A model generated the notes under the pieces. That model had not been told where the DNA came from and did no database searches. It saw only the letters and a program-made list of their open reading frames with translations. Positions 54,112-62,693 of a DNA stretch of 64,000 nucleotides are shown here, piece after piece. Origin of the DNA: an uncultured Bacilli bacterium (GTDB lineage Bacteria; Bacillota_I; Bacilli_A; RF39; UBA660); the NCBI GenBank assembly GCA_910585045.1, contig CAJUCD010000009.1:1-64000 (forward strand), read 5' to 3'. Position 1 is the first letter of the stretch. Every line of letters starts with the position of its first letter. The position numbers and the translations under genes were made by a program.

Positions 54112-54468
54112 ATGATAAGTAATGGCGTAGACATTATTTCTATAAAAAGAATAAACAAAATAATTAGTAATCCTAAACTTTTAAGAAATATTTTTAATGA
54201 AAATGAATTAGAATACATTACTTCTAGAAATTATAATACCGAAACTATTGCTGGTATTTTTGCCGCGAAAGAAGCAACTTTAAAAAGCCTTCATCAAGGC
54301 TTAGATGCTTATCCTTTAACTGAAATTGAAATAGCTCATCAAAACTATGCTCCTTATTTAATATTTCATGGAAAACTAAAAAAAGAAATAGAAAACCAAA
54401 ATCTAAACTTTAGTGTTTCTATCTCTCATGACCAAGAATATGCTATTGCATTTGTTATTTCTTATTAA
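54112..54468 (+). CDS. acpS: Holo-[acyl-carrier-protein] synthase
   Basis: AcpS transfers 4'-phosphopantetheine from CoA to carrier proteins. The 118-residue protein has GVDIISIKRI at the start and the FAAKEATLKSL and VSISHDQEYA motifs with the metal-binding Asp and Glu. I choose the ATG at 54112 with AGGTG six bases upstream rather than the GTG at 54103, which lies inside that ribosome site. It converges with dltD, overlapping its end by about 14 bases, and is the obvious loader for DltC and fatty-acid ACP. Confidence 0.94.
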   Translation: MISNGVDIISIKRINKIISNPKLLRNIFNENELEYITSRNYNTETIAGIFAAKEATLKSLHQGLDAYPLTEIEIAHQNYAPYLIFHGKLKKEIENQNLNFSVSISHDQEYAIAFVISY

Positions 54469-55402
54469 AATTTTTATTTTTATAATTTTTTAAATCTGTA
54501 TTCCAACTAGCATACTTTGGATTATTCTTATGGTTAGCTAAACCTCTTTCCTTCATAAATAAACCTAGGTAATTTGAAACTTTTAGTGCTCCCTGCCAAT
54601 TCAAATGGTCTCCACCATCCATTGAATCAATGCTCCAATCTATTCCTATTTTAAAATCTAAGTTTAAATCTAAATAATCCAAATTAAATTCTTTAGCCAA
54701 CTCTTTAGCAGCTTTATATTTTTTATAATTATAATTTTTCATACTTGGAGTACTAAGTAATACTACTTCAATATTTTTACTTTGACAAAGTTCTATAAGC
54801 ATTTTTATATAACGATAATTTAACTTAGGAATCTCTTTTATCTCTTTAGTCTCTCTCATATAATCTTTATTAACATCATCAGGAGCACTTATCTTATCCA
54901 TAAATCTATAACCTTTATTATAATCAGTCCACGTATAATTAACATTACTAAAAAAATCATTAATTGATAATTTTTTCCAACGATTATGATATTCGAATAC
55001 TGGAAATATTTTTTTACCTTCTGCTCCAATTACATTAGTTAATTTATATTTTCTAAAAAAAGTATTAACTTCTAAAAATACAATTTTAGGTTTCTGCGTC
55101 TTTAAAGCCTTATCTAAAAAAGAATATGACTCATATAAAAATTGAGCTGAAGTCGACAAATCATATGATGAAATCCCATACTTTTCCCAAATAACCATTG
55201 GCGATATTGCAGTATAAACTAAAGAATCTCCTACAAATAAAGCATCAATTGTATTATTTTCTTCTCCAAGTATTCCATTAGCCTCTTTTTGTCTAATACC
55301 AAATTTAGTAGTATTATTTTTAGGCACAAAAACATAAGAAGAAACTCCTAGCAAAACTAAGAATATCATAAAAAACACTATAGCTTTAATAACATTTTTC
55401 AT
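54455..55402 (-). CDS. dltD: DltD-like D-alanine transfer protein
   Basis: The last gene of the dlt cluster. The 315-residue protein has an N-terminal membrane span (about 6-26) and an extracellular SGNH-like domain: the nucleophile block VGDSLVYTAISP and the catalytic Asp/His block DGGDHLNWQG. DltD hydrolyses or transfers the aminoacyl group onto teichoic acid. It is shorter than B. subtilis DltD (about 390) and the motif spacing resembles DHHW proteins, so substrate handling may differ. The C-terminus is Asn/Lys-rich. Confidence 0.88.
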   Translation of the reverse strand: MKNVIKAIVFFMIFLVLLGVSSYVFVPKNNTTKFGIRQKEANGILGEENNTIDALFVGDSLVYTAISPMVIWEKYGISSYDLSTSAQFLYESYSFLDKALKTQKPKIVFLEVNTFFRKYKLTNVIGAEGKKIFPVFEYHNRWKKLSINDFFSNVNYTWTDYNKGYRFMDKISAPDDVNKDYMRETKEIKEIPKLNYRYIKMLIELCQSKNIEVVLLSTPSMKNYNYKKYKAAKELAKEFNLDYLDLNLDFKIGIDWSIDSMDGGDHLNWQGALKVSNYLGLFMKERGLANHKNNPKYASWNTDLKNYKNKNFNKK

Positions 55403-55411
55403 GCTTACCTC

Positions 55412-56998
55412 CTAAAAATTAGCATATATAGGGTCAACTGGTGCATACCCTGGTCCATATGCTCCAAATATAATAATAAACATAATTAAAGAAAAATAAA
55501 TTACCCATCTTATTACAATATTTTTACTTGCTATACTCTCTCTTATATTTACACCTTTTTCCTTAAGTAAACCTATAACAAATATAATAATTAAAGTAAT
55601 AATTATAATTACATAATCTGCTCTATCTAAGCCCAATTTCAAAAACTCATTATTAAAGAAACTATTTAAAGTAAAATTATTTATTATATTACCAAATAAT
55701 CGAAAACCCTCTTTTAAAGTATTAGCTCTAAAAAACAATTCTCCAATTACTACTAAAATAAATAATTTACTAAACTGCATAAAACGATATAATAAATTAT
55801 CTCTATTTATATGTAATTTATGACATAATTTCCTTACTCCTGGTTCTAAAAAGCTACCTAAAACAATCAAAACAAAATGATACATTCCAAAAAATATATA
55901 ATTCCAACCTGCACCATGCCATAAACCATTTAAAGACCATACTGCAAAAAGTGCCACACTTCCTACCATAATTGGTCCAAAATAATTTCCTAAAATTTTT
56001 CTCGCTTTAATTGTAAATTTTTTCATTTTTTTAGATAAAGAAACTGGATAGAAAATATAATCTTTAAACCATGCTCCAAGCGTAATATGCCATCTCATCC
56101 AAAATTCGGAAATATTCTTAGCAAAAAATGGCTGTCTAAAATTCTCTGGCAAATGCACATCAAAAATCTCTGCACTACCAATTACTACATCAATAGTACC
56201 TGAAAACTCCATATAAAGCATTAAAGTATAACTAATAGCGCCTAATAAAACTAAACCACCATCATAATTACTACCTGTTGCAAATATTGCTTTTACCACG
56301 ACATTTAATCTATCCGCAATAATAAACTTTTTTAATATTCCCCACAAAATTCTTTGTGAGCCAAAACAAATATTTTTAAAAGTTATTTTATGACCTTCAT
56401 ACAAACTTTCAGCTGTTTCGCTATATCTTGCAATTGGTCCTTCCATAATCTGTGGAAAAAAAGCTAAATATAACGCTAAACGTCCCAAATTATCATCAGC
56501 ATTTATCTTTTTATTGTAAACATCTATCATATATGATAAAGCTTCTAAAGTATAAAAAGATACACCTATAGGAGCTAATAACTTTATTATTTTAAATTGA
56601 TAGGGAATATTTAACAAATTAAATATGGAATTTATATTAACTGTAAAAAAAGGCATATACTTATAAACAAACAATATTCCTACTTGAATAAGTATTCCTA
56701 AAAATAAAACCTTCCTCTTTTTTCTTTTAAATTGTTCTTTAATCTCTTTTTTATCTTCTACTGTTTCATTTAAAACTTTTCCACACTCACCATCTATTTT
56801 TTCCAACCACATACCAAAATGGTGAATTGACAAAGTCGTAAATAATAAATATATTAATAAATTTCCACTTATCAAAAAAAAGAAAATATAACTCGCCAAT
56901 AATAATACTCGCCATTTATATTTCTTCTTAACAATATGATAAATTATTACTGTAAGTGGCAAAAATAGGAACAAATATAAAATAGATAAATAGTTCAC
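55412..56998 (-). CDS. dltB: DltB-like MBOAT acyltransferase
   Basis: A 528-residue membrane-bound O-acyltransferase that passes the aminoacyl group from DltC through the membrane. MBOAT signatures are FPQIMEGPIARYSE, FWMRWHITLGAWFKDYIFYPV and the catalytic histidine in NGLWHGAGWNYIFFG. It is longer than the roughly 400-residue B. subtilis DltB. Part of the excess is a charged loop after residue 70 (ETVEDKKEIKEQFKRKKRK). It lies between dltC (four bases upstream) and dltD (nine bases downstream). Confidence 0.93.
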   Translation of the reverse strand: MNYLSILYLFLFLPLTVIIYHIVKKKYKWRVLLLASYIFFFLISGNLLIYLLFTTLSIHHFGMWLEKIDGECGKVLNETVEDKKEIKEQFKRKKRKVLFLGILIQVGILFVYKYMPFFTVNINSIFNLLNIPYQFKIIKLLAPIGVSFYTLEALSYMIDVYNKKINADDNLGRLALYLAFFPQIMEGPIARYSETAESLYEGHKITFKNICFGSQRILWGILKKFIIADRLNVVVKAIFATGSNYDGGLVLLGAISYTLMLYMEFSGTIDVVIGSAEIFDVHLPENFRQPFFAKNISEFWMRWHITLGAWFKDYIFYPVSLSKKMKKFTIKARKILGNYFGPIMVGSVALFAVWSLNGLWHGAGWNYIFFGMYHFVLIVLGSFLEPGVRKLCHKLHINRDNLLYRFMQFSKLFILVVIGELFFRANTLKEGFRLFGNIINNFTLNSFFNNEFLKLGLDRADYVIIIITLIIIFVIGLLKEKGVNIRESIASKNIVIRWVIYFSLIMFIIIFGAYGPGYAPVDPIYANF

Positions 56999-57002
56999 TT
57001 TT

Positions 57003-57233
57003 TTATTCTTCCTCTTGTAACTTTGTAATTAAAGCATAAATGCTTTCTGCTGAATTAAAGTTGCTTGGTATTATTTCAACAGTTGGAATTTCAACTTCAA
57101 ATTCATCTTCTATTTCTGCAACCAACGATAAAATTGTTAAAGAATCTAAATATCTCCCATCTACTAAATTAGTAACACTCCTATAATCTACTTCTGGATT
57201 TAATCCTTCTAATATTTCAATTAATTTTTCCAT
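57003..57233 (-). CDS. dltC: DltC-like carrier protein
   Basis: A 76-residue acyl-carrier-type protein. The phosphopantetheine attachment serine is in VDGRYLDSLTIL (about residue 31), followed by EIEDEFEVEIP and a C-terminal helix. It carries the activated amino acid from DltA to DltB. It overlaps the preceding PLP-enzyme gene by one base, a sign of tight coupling. It needs AcpS (54112-54468) for activation. Confidence 0.93.
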   Translation of the reverse strand: MEKLIEILEGLNPEVDYRSVTNLVDGRYLDSLTILSLVAEIEDEFEVEIPTVEIIPSNFNSAESIYALITKLQEEE

Positions 57234-58393
57234 TATAACACTACCTCTTTCTTATAATTACTATTTAACTCACTAGTTTTAACACTATCACGTACTACTT
57301 CTATTTTATCCTTATCTTTAATAAGCACTTTAGGTAACTCTCTACTTAAAAATAAAGATATTCCTTCAAATGGAGCATAAGCTCCTGCATTTTTAAATAC
57401 TATTAAATCATTTATCATCAAATTATCTGCCCTAAATTCTTTAACCATAATATCATTTATAGTACATAAAGAACCACATATAATATATTTATTACTACCA
57501 CTTCTGTTAGGAATAATCTCATGTTTAGGCACATTAATTCCCATATTACCACCATAATAAACTAAATGATTAATTCCCCCATCTACAATAACATAATTTC
57601 CATTGTGATTAGTTTTCATATCAACTACTTTAGTAACATACTCTCCCATTGAAGCTGCAATACTACGACCTAACTCTAAGCTTATCTTCTTATTTTTAAT
57701 ATGTTTTAAAGCTTCTCTAAAACCTTCTAAAAAAGCATCTTCAAGAAAATCTTCTTCTTGAAAATAATATACTGGAAATCCTGGGCCATACTCAAATTCT
57801 TCAAACTCAATTTGATATTCTTCTTCTAAACTATCCATAATTCTACTTATTTTTACTAGTTCTTTTTCCAAAATTGGAATTGAATGTCTTTGAGTTTTAG
57901 AAAAGTATTCTATACCTTTAATATGAATATTGGGATTATCTTCTGCTAGAATTACTCTTATATCTTCTTCACTCATTCCAAACTGACTTCCACTTGTAAG
58001 TCTAAGCAAAACATTTAGCTCTTTTTTAAACTTATTAACCATCTCTTTAAGAAGATACCATTGTGTTAAAGATTCTACTGTAAAACGATATGGAAGTTCA
58101 TGCGAAAACATATATTCCATACTATCATAATCTTTATAAACTCCTGAAATAATCATTTTTTCATAAGGAACATTTGATTTAACTGCAATCTCATATTCCC
58201 CAAATGAACACAACTCTAAACCTGAAACATATTTGTGTATATAAGGAATAACAAAAGTATTTGCTTTTACAGCATAAATCAAATTAACATCAGGTAAATA
58301 ACTTTGTAAATATTTAACTCTTTCTCTTAATTTTTCAACATCAAATATATAAAAAGGTGTTCCATATTCTTTACTTAAAAGCTCTATACTCAT
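57233..58393 (-). CDS. PLP-dependent decarboxylase-like enzyme (fold type III) in the dlt operon
   Basis: A 386-residue enzyme of the LysA/ornithine-decarboxylase group. The PLP lysine is in IYAVKANT (about 44), the His/Gly-rich phosphate-binding parts are in IVDGGINHLVYYGG, and the second active-site Cys region is ICGSLCTIND (about 307). A TIM barrel and C-terminal beta domain fit the family. B. subtilis dlt has no such gene. Here it sits between dltA and dltC with one-base contacts. It may supply or recognise a non-alanine amine, or act as a racemase. The reaction is not evident from sequence. Confidence 0.82.
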   Translation of the reverse strand: MSIELLSKEYGTPFYIFDVEKLRERVKYLQSYLPDVNLIYAVKANTFVIPYIHKYVSGLELCSFGEYEIAVKSNVPYEKMIISGVYKDYDSMEYMFSHELPYRFTVESLTQWYLLKEMVNKFKKELNVLLRLTSGSQFGMSEEDIRVILAEDNPNIHIKGIEYFSKTQRHSIPILEKELVKISRIMDSLEEEYQIEFEEFEYGPGFPVYYFQEEDFLEDAFLEGFREALKHIKNKKISLELGRSIAASMGEYVTKVVDMKTNHNGNYVIVDGGINHLVYYGGNMGINVPKHEIIPNRSGSNKYIICGSLCTINDIMVKEFRADNLMINDLIVFKNAGAYAPFEGISLFLSRELPKVLIKDKDKIEVVRDSVKTSELNSNYKKEVVL

Positions 58394-58394
58394 T

Positions 58395-59903
58395 TTACTT
58401 CAAACCTTCTTCTAATAATTTCTTACGGTCAATCTTACCATTTTTAGACATAGGAAATTCTTTAACAGCTACCAATTTTGTTGGTATCATATAACTTGGA
58501 ATCATCTCTTTTAAAGCACTATGCAAATCTTTACTTAAAATATCGCCTATATAAAAGCCATACAATTTACTTTTTTCCTCTAAGAAAATTACACAAGCTC
58601 TAATTACTCCATCAATCTTCATTATAGCCTTCTCTATTTCCTCTAATTCAATTCTATGTCCTTGATACTTAATCTGAAAATCTTTTCTCCCGCAAAAGAC
58701 TATTTCGCCGAGCTCATTATATTTACCTAAATCTCCTGTATTATACATAACCTCATTATATCCCACAACATTAGGATTTTTTATAAAAGATGCATCAGTC
58801 TTTAAAGTATCATTATAATAACCTAAAGCTAAAGCTGTACCACCTACATAAATACCACCTAAAACTCCTGGCGCTTTAACTTCTTTTAATTCATCATCAA
58901 GTAGCATAACTTTTTCATTTGGAAAATGTTTCCCAATTGGAATAACTTCCTCATAATCCCTATTTCTATCAATAATATGATAGGTACAATTACAAGTAAT
59001 TTCAGTTGGACCATACACATTTATAAAAGTTGCCAAAGGTAGGCTATCCATCCACATTTTCAAATGTTTAATTGGCATAACTTCTCCTGAAAAAATAATT
59101 TTATTAACATCACTTGGAACTTTATATTGTAAACCATGAAAAGTGGTAATTAAACATAAAGCTGAAACAGCCCATACTAAAGTAGTAATCTTATTATCTA
59201 CTAAATAATCTAATAACTTAGCAGGACTAGAAAAATAACTTTTAGGAATAATTACTAAAGTTGCTCCCGTAAATAAACAAGAATATATATCTTTTACTGA
59301 AACATCAAAATCAAATGGTGCCTGATTACCCATAATATCCTCATTTGTTATTTTAAATAACTTTGTAAAATGTCCTATAAAATCAATAACAGATCTATGA
59401 CTAATGCAAACACCTTTAGGCATTCCTGTTGAACCAGATGTAAAATTAATATATAAAGGATCATAATCAATAATTTCTTCTCTTACTATTTCTAAACCTT
59501 TTAAATTAATATCTCCTTTTTTAATATCCTCAATATCTAAAACTAATAAATCTTTAAATAGTTCTTGAGCTAATTCCATGTGCTCTTTATCTGTTACAAC
59601 AACATTACTACCTAAAACTTTAGCAATATCTAAAATCCTTGTTTTAGGAAACTCTGGATTAACTAAACTATAAGGACAGCCAGCATAAACTATTCCTAAA
59701 AAAGCTAATAAAGTATCTATCTTTTTATCCATAAATACTATAATAGGGGTTCTAACACTTTCTTTACTAATCAAAAAAGATCCTATTACTTTGGCATAAT
59801 CTCCAAGTTCCTTATAAGTTAATCTATCATTTTCACATACAACTGCTACTTTTTGAGGAAACTTATTTATACTTTCTTCTAAAAAGCTTAATACATTATA
59901 CAA
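58395..59903 (-). CDS. dltA: DltA-like amino-acid adenylating ligase
   Basis: The enzyme activates an amino acid with ATP and loads it on DltC. The 502 residues show the adenylation motifs LTYKELGDYA, NFTSGSTGMPKGV (A3), NVYGPTEITC, YNTGDLG (A7), KIQYQGHRIELEEIE-type A8 and the catalytic Lys of MSKNGKIDRKKL near the C-terminus. D-alanine is the usual substrate, but an extra PLP enzyme follows in the operon, so the loaded amino acid may differ. GAGGTGGTAG lies upstream of the ATG. A -10 and RR-type repeats precede it (59931-59982). Confidence 0.92.
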   Translation of the reverse strand: MYNVLSFLEESINKFPQKVAVVCENDRLTYKELGDYAKVIGSFLISKESVRTPIIVFMDKKIDTLLAFLGIVYAGCPYSLVNPEFPKTRILDIAKVLGSNVVVTDKEHMELAQELFKDLLVLDIEDIKKGDINLKGLEIVREEIIDYDPLYINFTSGSTGMPKGVCISHRSVIDFIGHFTKLFKITNEDIMGNQAPFDFDVSVKDIYSCLFTGATLVIIPKSYFSSPAKLLDYLVDNKITTLVWAVSALCLITTFHGLQYKVPSDVNKIIFSGEVMPIKHLKMWMDSLPLATFINVYGPTEITCNCTYHIIDRNRDYEEVIPIGKHFPNEKVMLLDDELKEVKAPGVLGGIYVGGTALALGYYNDTLKTDASFIKNPNVVGYNEVMYNTGDLGKYNELGEIVFCGRKDFQIKYQGHRIELEEIEKAIMKIDGVIRACVIFLEEKSKLYGFYIGDILSKDLHSALKEMIPSYMIPTKLVAVKEFPMSKNGKIDRKKLLEEGLK

Positions 59904-59930
59904 CTACTACCACCTCATAATTTCTAAATA

Positions 59931-59982
59931 AATTATAGCAAATAAAAATTAAGTTTCTCTTAAAATAAACTTAATTTTTCTT
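59931..59982 (-). promoter_or_regulatory. dltA promoter with direct repeats for a response regulator
   Basis: On the minus strand four TTAA(G) boxes occur at 10- and 11-base intervals (TTAAG-N5-TTAAG-N6-TTAAG-N6-TTAA, 59982-59947), one helical turn apart as for OmpR/PhoP-type dimers. They end just upstream of a perfect TATAAT (59936-59931), and no good -35 is present, as expected for an activated promoter. The response-regulator gene lies upstream in the same region. Confidence 0.5.
59946..59977 (-). terminator. Terminator-like inverted repeat after the kinase gene
   Basis: AAATTAAGTTT-N10-AAACTTAATTT is a perfect 11-bp inverted repeat followed by T on the minus strand, shortly after the kinase stop. 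It overlaps the TTAAG repeats, so it may work as an operator, a weak terminator, or both. Confidence 0.5.
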
Positions 59983-61561
59983 AAGAAAGAGGAAATTCTA
60001 TTATAAATTCTGTTTTATATGGTTTACGAGGAACTCCTACAATTCTAATTTTACCATTATGAATCTCTACTACTCTTTTAGCTATAGCTAAACCAAGTCC
60101 AGTTCCTGCATCAGGCCCTCTGGAAGCATCTCCACTTATAAAAGGTTCAAACAAATTATTCTTAAGTTCTTTTTTTATTCCCTTGCCATCATCAGCTATA
60201 ATAATTCTAACATATTTCTTTAACTTTTCGACTTTAAAATAGATTGTAGTTCCCTCTTTATTATACTTTAAAGAATTAGCAATAATATTATCTAACATTC
60301 TTGTAATTAACAATTTATCAATCCTAAATAAAATTTTCTCATTTAAAATATCTACATTAATATTAAACTTAGCCAAATTAATTTCATAATATTTTTGGGC
60401 TAAATATTTTGTCAAAAACTCACATAAGTTAACTACTTCATAATTTAATTTTAATTCATTATTTTCATATTTTGTAAAATCCAATAAAGAATTTATAATA
60501 TTAGTCGCTGTATCACATTTATTATAAATAGCCATCATATATTCTTTTTCTTTTTCTTTAGGAACTATTTCATCCAAAAATGCTTTTGAATAACCTGCTA
60601 TAACTGTAAGAGGAATCTTTAAATCATGACTTAAATTAGCTAAAATTCTGCCTCTTTCTATATAATATTTCTTTTTTCTTTCTTCTTCCTTTTTTAATTT
60701 ACTAAAAAGATTTTTAAAATTATATATAAGCTTTTCAAATTCTCTAGGAATCATTTCTTCATCCAAAATAAATTTATTATTATTTTCATATTTTTCAAGA
60801 GCATCACTAATAGGATCTAAAAAAAATCTAATATTTCTTACTAATAAATAAGTATATATAATTATCACCAAAAGGAATAAAGGTATAATATATAACCACA
60901 TTTTATTAATTCTATTAAGCATTTTTTGAACTCCAGCATTAGAAATATTTTTTGATAAAAAAACTAAAGTCCTTTTCTCTTTTGTAGTTGTTTCATAATT
61001 AAGTTTCTCAATATTTTTATTATTAGAATGAAAACCTCTAATTAAATTAAAAGTTCTCTCACTTAGTTTAGTTATATTTGGAAATAAATTACCTTCTATT
61101 ATATTATACTCTTTATCAATAACCGCATAACCTAAAAAACCATTATAACCACTATCATTATCTGTACTTTTTATAATATGATATCTAATCTCATTTTTTA
61201 CAACTTTCTCATATACATGATAATAACTAGACTCATAATAATCATTAATAAAATCTAATTCTTCAGGAGTTATAATTCTATTTAAAGCTTTATTAGTAGA
61301 AAATAACACTTCCCCATTTTCATTATATATTAAAAAATCACTATTTTGAAATTTATGCAAAGGAAGTGATGTAAAATCATCATTTTTTAAATTATCTTCA
61401 TATTTTAATATATCCTCCATATACAAAAAACTACTATTAATTCGATAATTTATAAAATTGTTTATCATAAAAAACACTAAAACTATTGTGGCCGTAAACG
61501 CTACAAAATACAATATAATATTAGTTACTAAACTTTTCTTTCTTCTAATTTTTGTTTTCAA
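59981..61561 (-). CDS. Sensor histidine kinase
   Basis: A 526-residue membrane kinase with spans at about 12-32 and 222-242 and an extracytoplasmic sensor domain of about 185 residues between them. The cytoplasmic part has the phosphoacceptor His in ANLSHDLKIPLT (about 309), the N box NIIANSLKYN (about 422), the G boxes DDGKGI and GTGLGLAIA (about 486). Its ATG lies 17 bases inside the response-regulator end. It is followed by dlt, so envelope stress or cationic peptides are plausible signals, by analogy with GraS/ApsS. That link is inference. Confidence 0.92.
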   Translation of the reverse strand: MKTKIRRKKSLVTNIILYFVAFTATIVLVFFMINNFINYRINSSFLYMEDILKYEDNLKNDDFTSLPLHKFQNSDFLIYNENGEVLFSTNKALNRIITPEELDFINDYYESSYYHVYEKVVKNEIRYHIIKSTDNDSGYNGFLGYAVIDKEYNIIEGNLFPNITKLSERTFNLIRGFHSNNKNIEKLNYETTTKEKRTLVFLSKNISNAGVQKMLNRINKMWLYIIPLFLLVIIIYTYLLVRNIRFFLDPISDALEKYENNNKFILDEEMIPREFEKLIYNFKNLFSKLKKEEERKKKYYIERGRILANLSHDLKIPLTVIAGYSKAFLDEIVPKEKEKEYMMAIYNKCDTATNIINSLLDFTKYENNELKLNYEVVNLCEFLTKYLAQKYYEINLAKFNINVDILNEKILFRIDKLLITRMLDNIIANSLKYNKEGTTIYFKVEKLKKYVRIIIADDGKGIKKELKNNLFEPFISGDASRGPDAGTGLGLAIAKRVVEIHNGKIRIVGVPRKPYKTEFIIEFPLS

Positions 61562-62210
61562 ATTTATAACCCAACCCTCTAACTGTCACAATATACTTTG
61601 AATCCTTATCATCTAACTTACTTCTTAAATTAGAAATATGAACCATTATTGTATTATCATCATCACCCAAATTATTATTAATATTTTCATACAATTGATA
61701 TTTAGTAAAAACTTTCCCTGGATTTTTCATTAATAAAGCTAAAATTTTAATTTCTGCTGTTGTCAAATTTAACAACTTATCTTTTTTATAAACCTGATAT
61801 GTCTCTAAATCTAGTTTAATATCGCCTATCAAAATATTTTTATTATTACTAGATAATCTTCTAAATAAAGCATTAATATATGCCAAAACTTCTAAAGGAT
61901 TAAATGGTTTCGTAATATAAGCATCTGCTCCCAAATTCAAGCCTAAAATACGATCATTATCTTCATTTTTAGCTGAAACAAATATAACTGGAACATCACT
62001 TACTTTTCTAATTTCTTTTACTAATTCATAACCATCCATTTTCTCCATCATAACATCTGCTAAAATCAAATCTATAGCATTATTATTAAATACATCTAAA
62101 GCATCTACACCATTATAACTTTTAAAGACATTATAATTACTTGACTCTAAATAAAGAGCTAAAAGTTCCACAATATCTTTATCATCCTCAGCAATTAAAA
62201 TATTCTTCAT
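61545..62210 (-). CDS. OmpR-family response regulator
   Basis: A 221-residue regulator. The receiver domain (about 1-118) has the acidic pair EDD, phosphoacceptor Asp in LILADVMMEKMDG (about 52) and the conserved Lys in AYITKPFNP. The winged-helix DNA-binding domain (about 128-218) has LTTAEIKILALLMKNPGKVFTKYQL and TIMVHISNLRSKL and ends in TVRGLGYKFE. It starts the two-component operon and overlaps the kinase by 17 bases. TGTGAGATGAT precedes the ATG. Confidence 0.94.
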   Translation of the reverse strand: MKNILIAEDDKDIVELLALYLESSNYNVFKSYNGVDALDVFNNNAIDLILADVMMEKMDGYELVKEIRKVSDVPVIFVSAKNEDNDRILGLNLGADAYITKPFNPLEVLAYINALFRRLSSNNKNILIGDIKLDLETYQVYKKDKLLNLTTAEIKILALLMKNPGKVFTKYQLYENINNNLGDDDNTIMVHISNLRSKLDDKDSKYIVTVRGLGYKFENKN

Positions 62211-62248
62211 AATATCATCTCACATTTAAAGTAATCCAAATCTCCCTT

Positions 62249-62277
62249 ATTATAACAAAATTACTGATATTTCACAA
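62249..62277 (-). promoter_or_regulatory. Promoter of the two-component operon
   Basis: On the minus strand TTGTGA (62277-62272), a 17-base spacer ending in TGT, then TATAAT (62254-62249): an extended -10 promoter about 40 bases before the response-regulator start. Confidence 0.6.
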
Positions 62278-62303
62278 TTAAAACATCATAATATTAACGT
62301 ATT

Positions 62304-62327
62304 TAAAAAAACCTATAAAAGGTTTTT
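62304..62327 (-). terminator. Intrinsic terminator after tRNA-Arg
   Basis: On the minus strand AAAAACCT-TTTAT-AGGTTTTT forms an 8-bp stem followed by further T, 14 bases after the tRNA 3' end. Confidence 0.8.
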
Positions 62328-62340
62328 AAAACTAAAACGG

Positions 62341-62414
62341 TGTCCTCGGGGCGATTCGAACGCCCGACCTACCCCTTAGGAGGGGGTTGCTCTATCCTGC
62401 TGAGCTACGAAGAC
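62341..62414 (-). tRNA. tRNA-Arg (anticodon CCU)
   Basis: A full cloverleaf of 74 bases on the minus strand: acceptor GTCTTCG/CGAGGAC with discriminator A, D arm GCTC..GAGC, anticodon stem ACCCC/GGGGT with loop CTCCTAA (anticodon CCT), variable AGGTC, T arm GGGCG-TTCGAAT-CGCCC. The 3' CCA is not encoded (next bases CCG), so nucleotidyltransferase must add it. It follows the DUF1653 gene by about 40 bases and ends in a terminator. Confidence 0.96.
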
Positions 62415-62457
62415 AAGTAGCAAAATAATTATATAACTATTTTGCTCATTTAGCAAT

Positions 62458-62691
62458 TTATTTTATGGCACTTTTTATATCCTGAAGCTCAAATCGATAT
62501 TTTTGTTTTACATCAGGATATTTTTCATGGTCTACTTCACTCATAAACATTTTATATTCTCTAATCTTTAGTGATGTATCACCATAAAGTCTACGATAAA
62601 CTTTAGTCTCAGTATGCTCTGCAATATCCTCCACCAAATAATAATTTCCTTTAAAATGCTTATAAATACCTTTTATTTTTAACTCTCTCAT
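62458..62691 (-). CDS. DUF1653 protein
   Basis: A 77-residue protein with the DUF1653 pattern GIYKHFKGNYYLVEDIAEHTET...YRRLYGD and EYKMFMSEVD. The function is unknown. Related domains occur alone or fused to hydrolases. It starts two bases after the valS stop and so is likely cotranscribed with it, and it precedes the tRNA gene. AGGGATAAT lies at the valS end before the ATG. Confidence 0.88.
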   Translation of the reverse strand: MRELKIKGIYKHFKGNYYLVEDIAEHTETKVYRRLYGDTSLKIREYKMFMSEVDHEKYPDVKQKYRFELQDIKSAIK

Positions 62692-62693
62692 AA

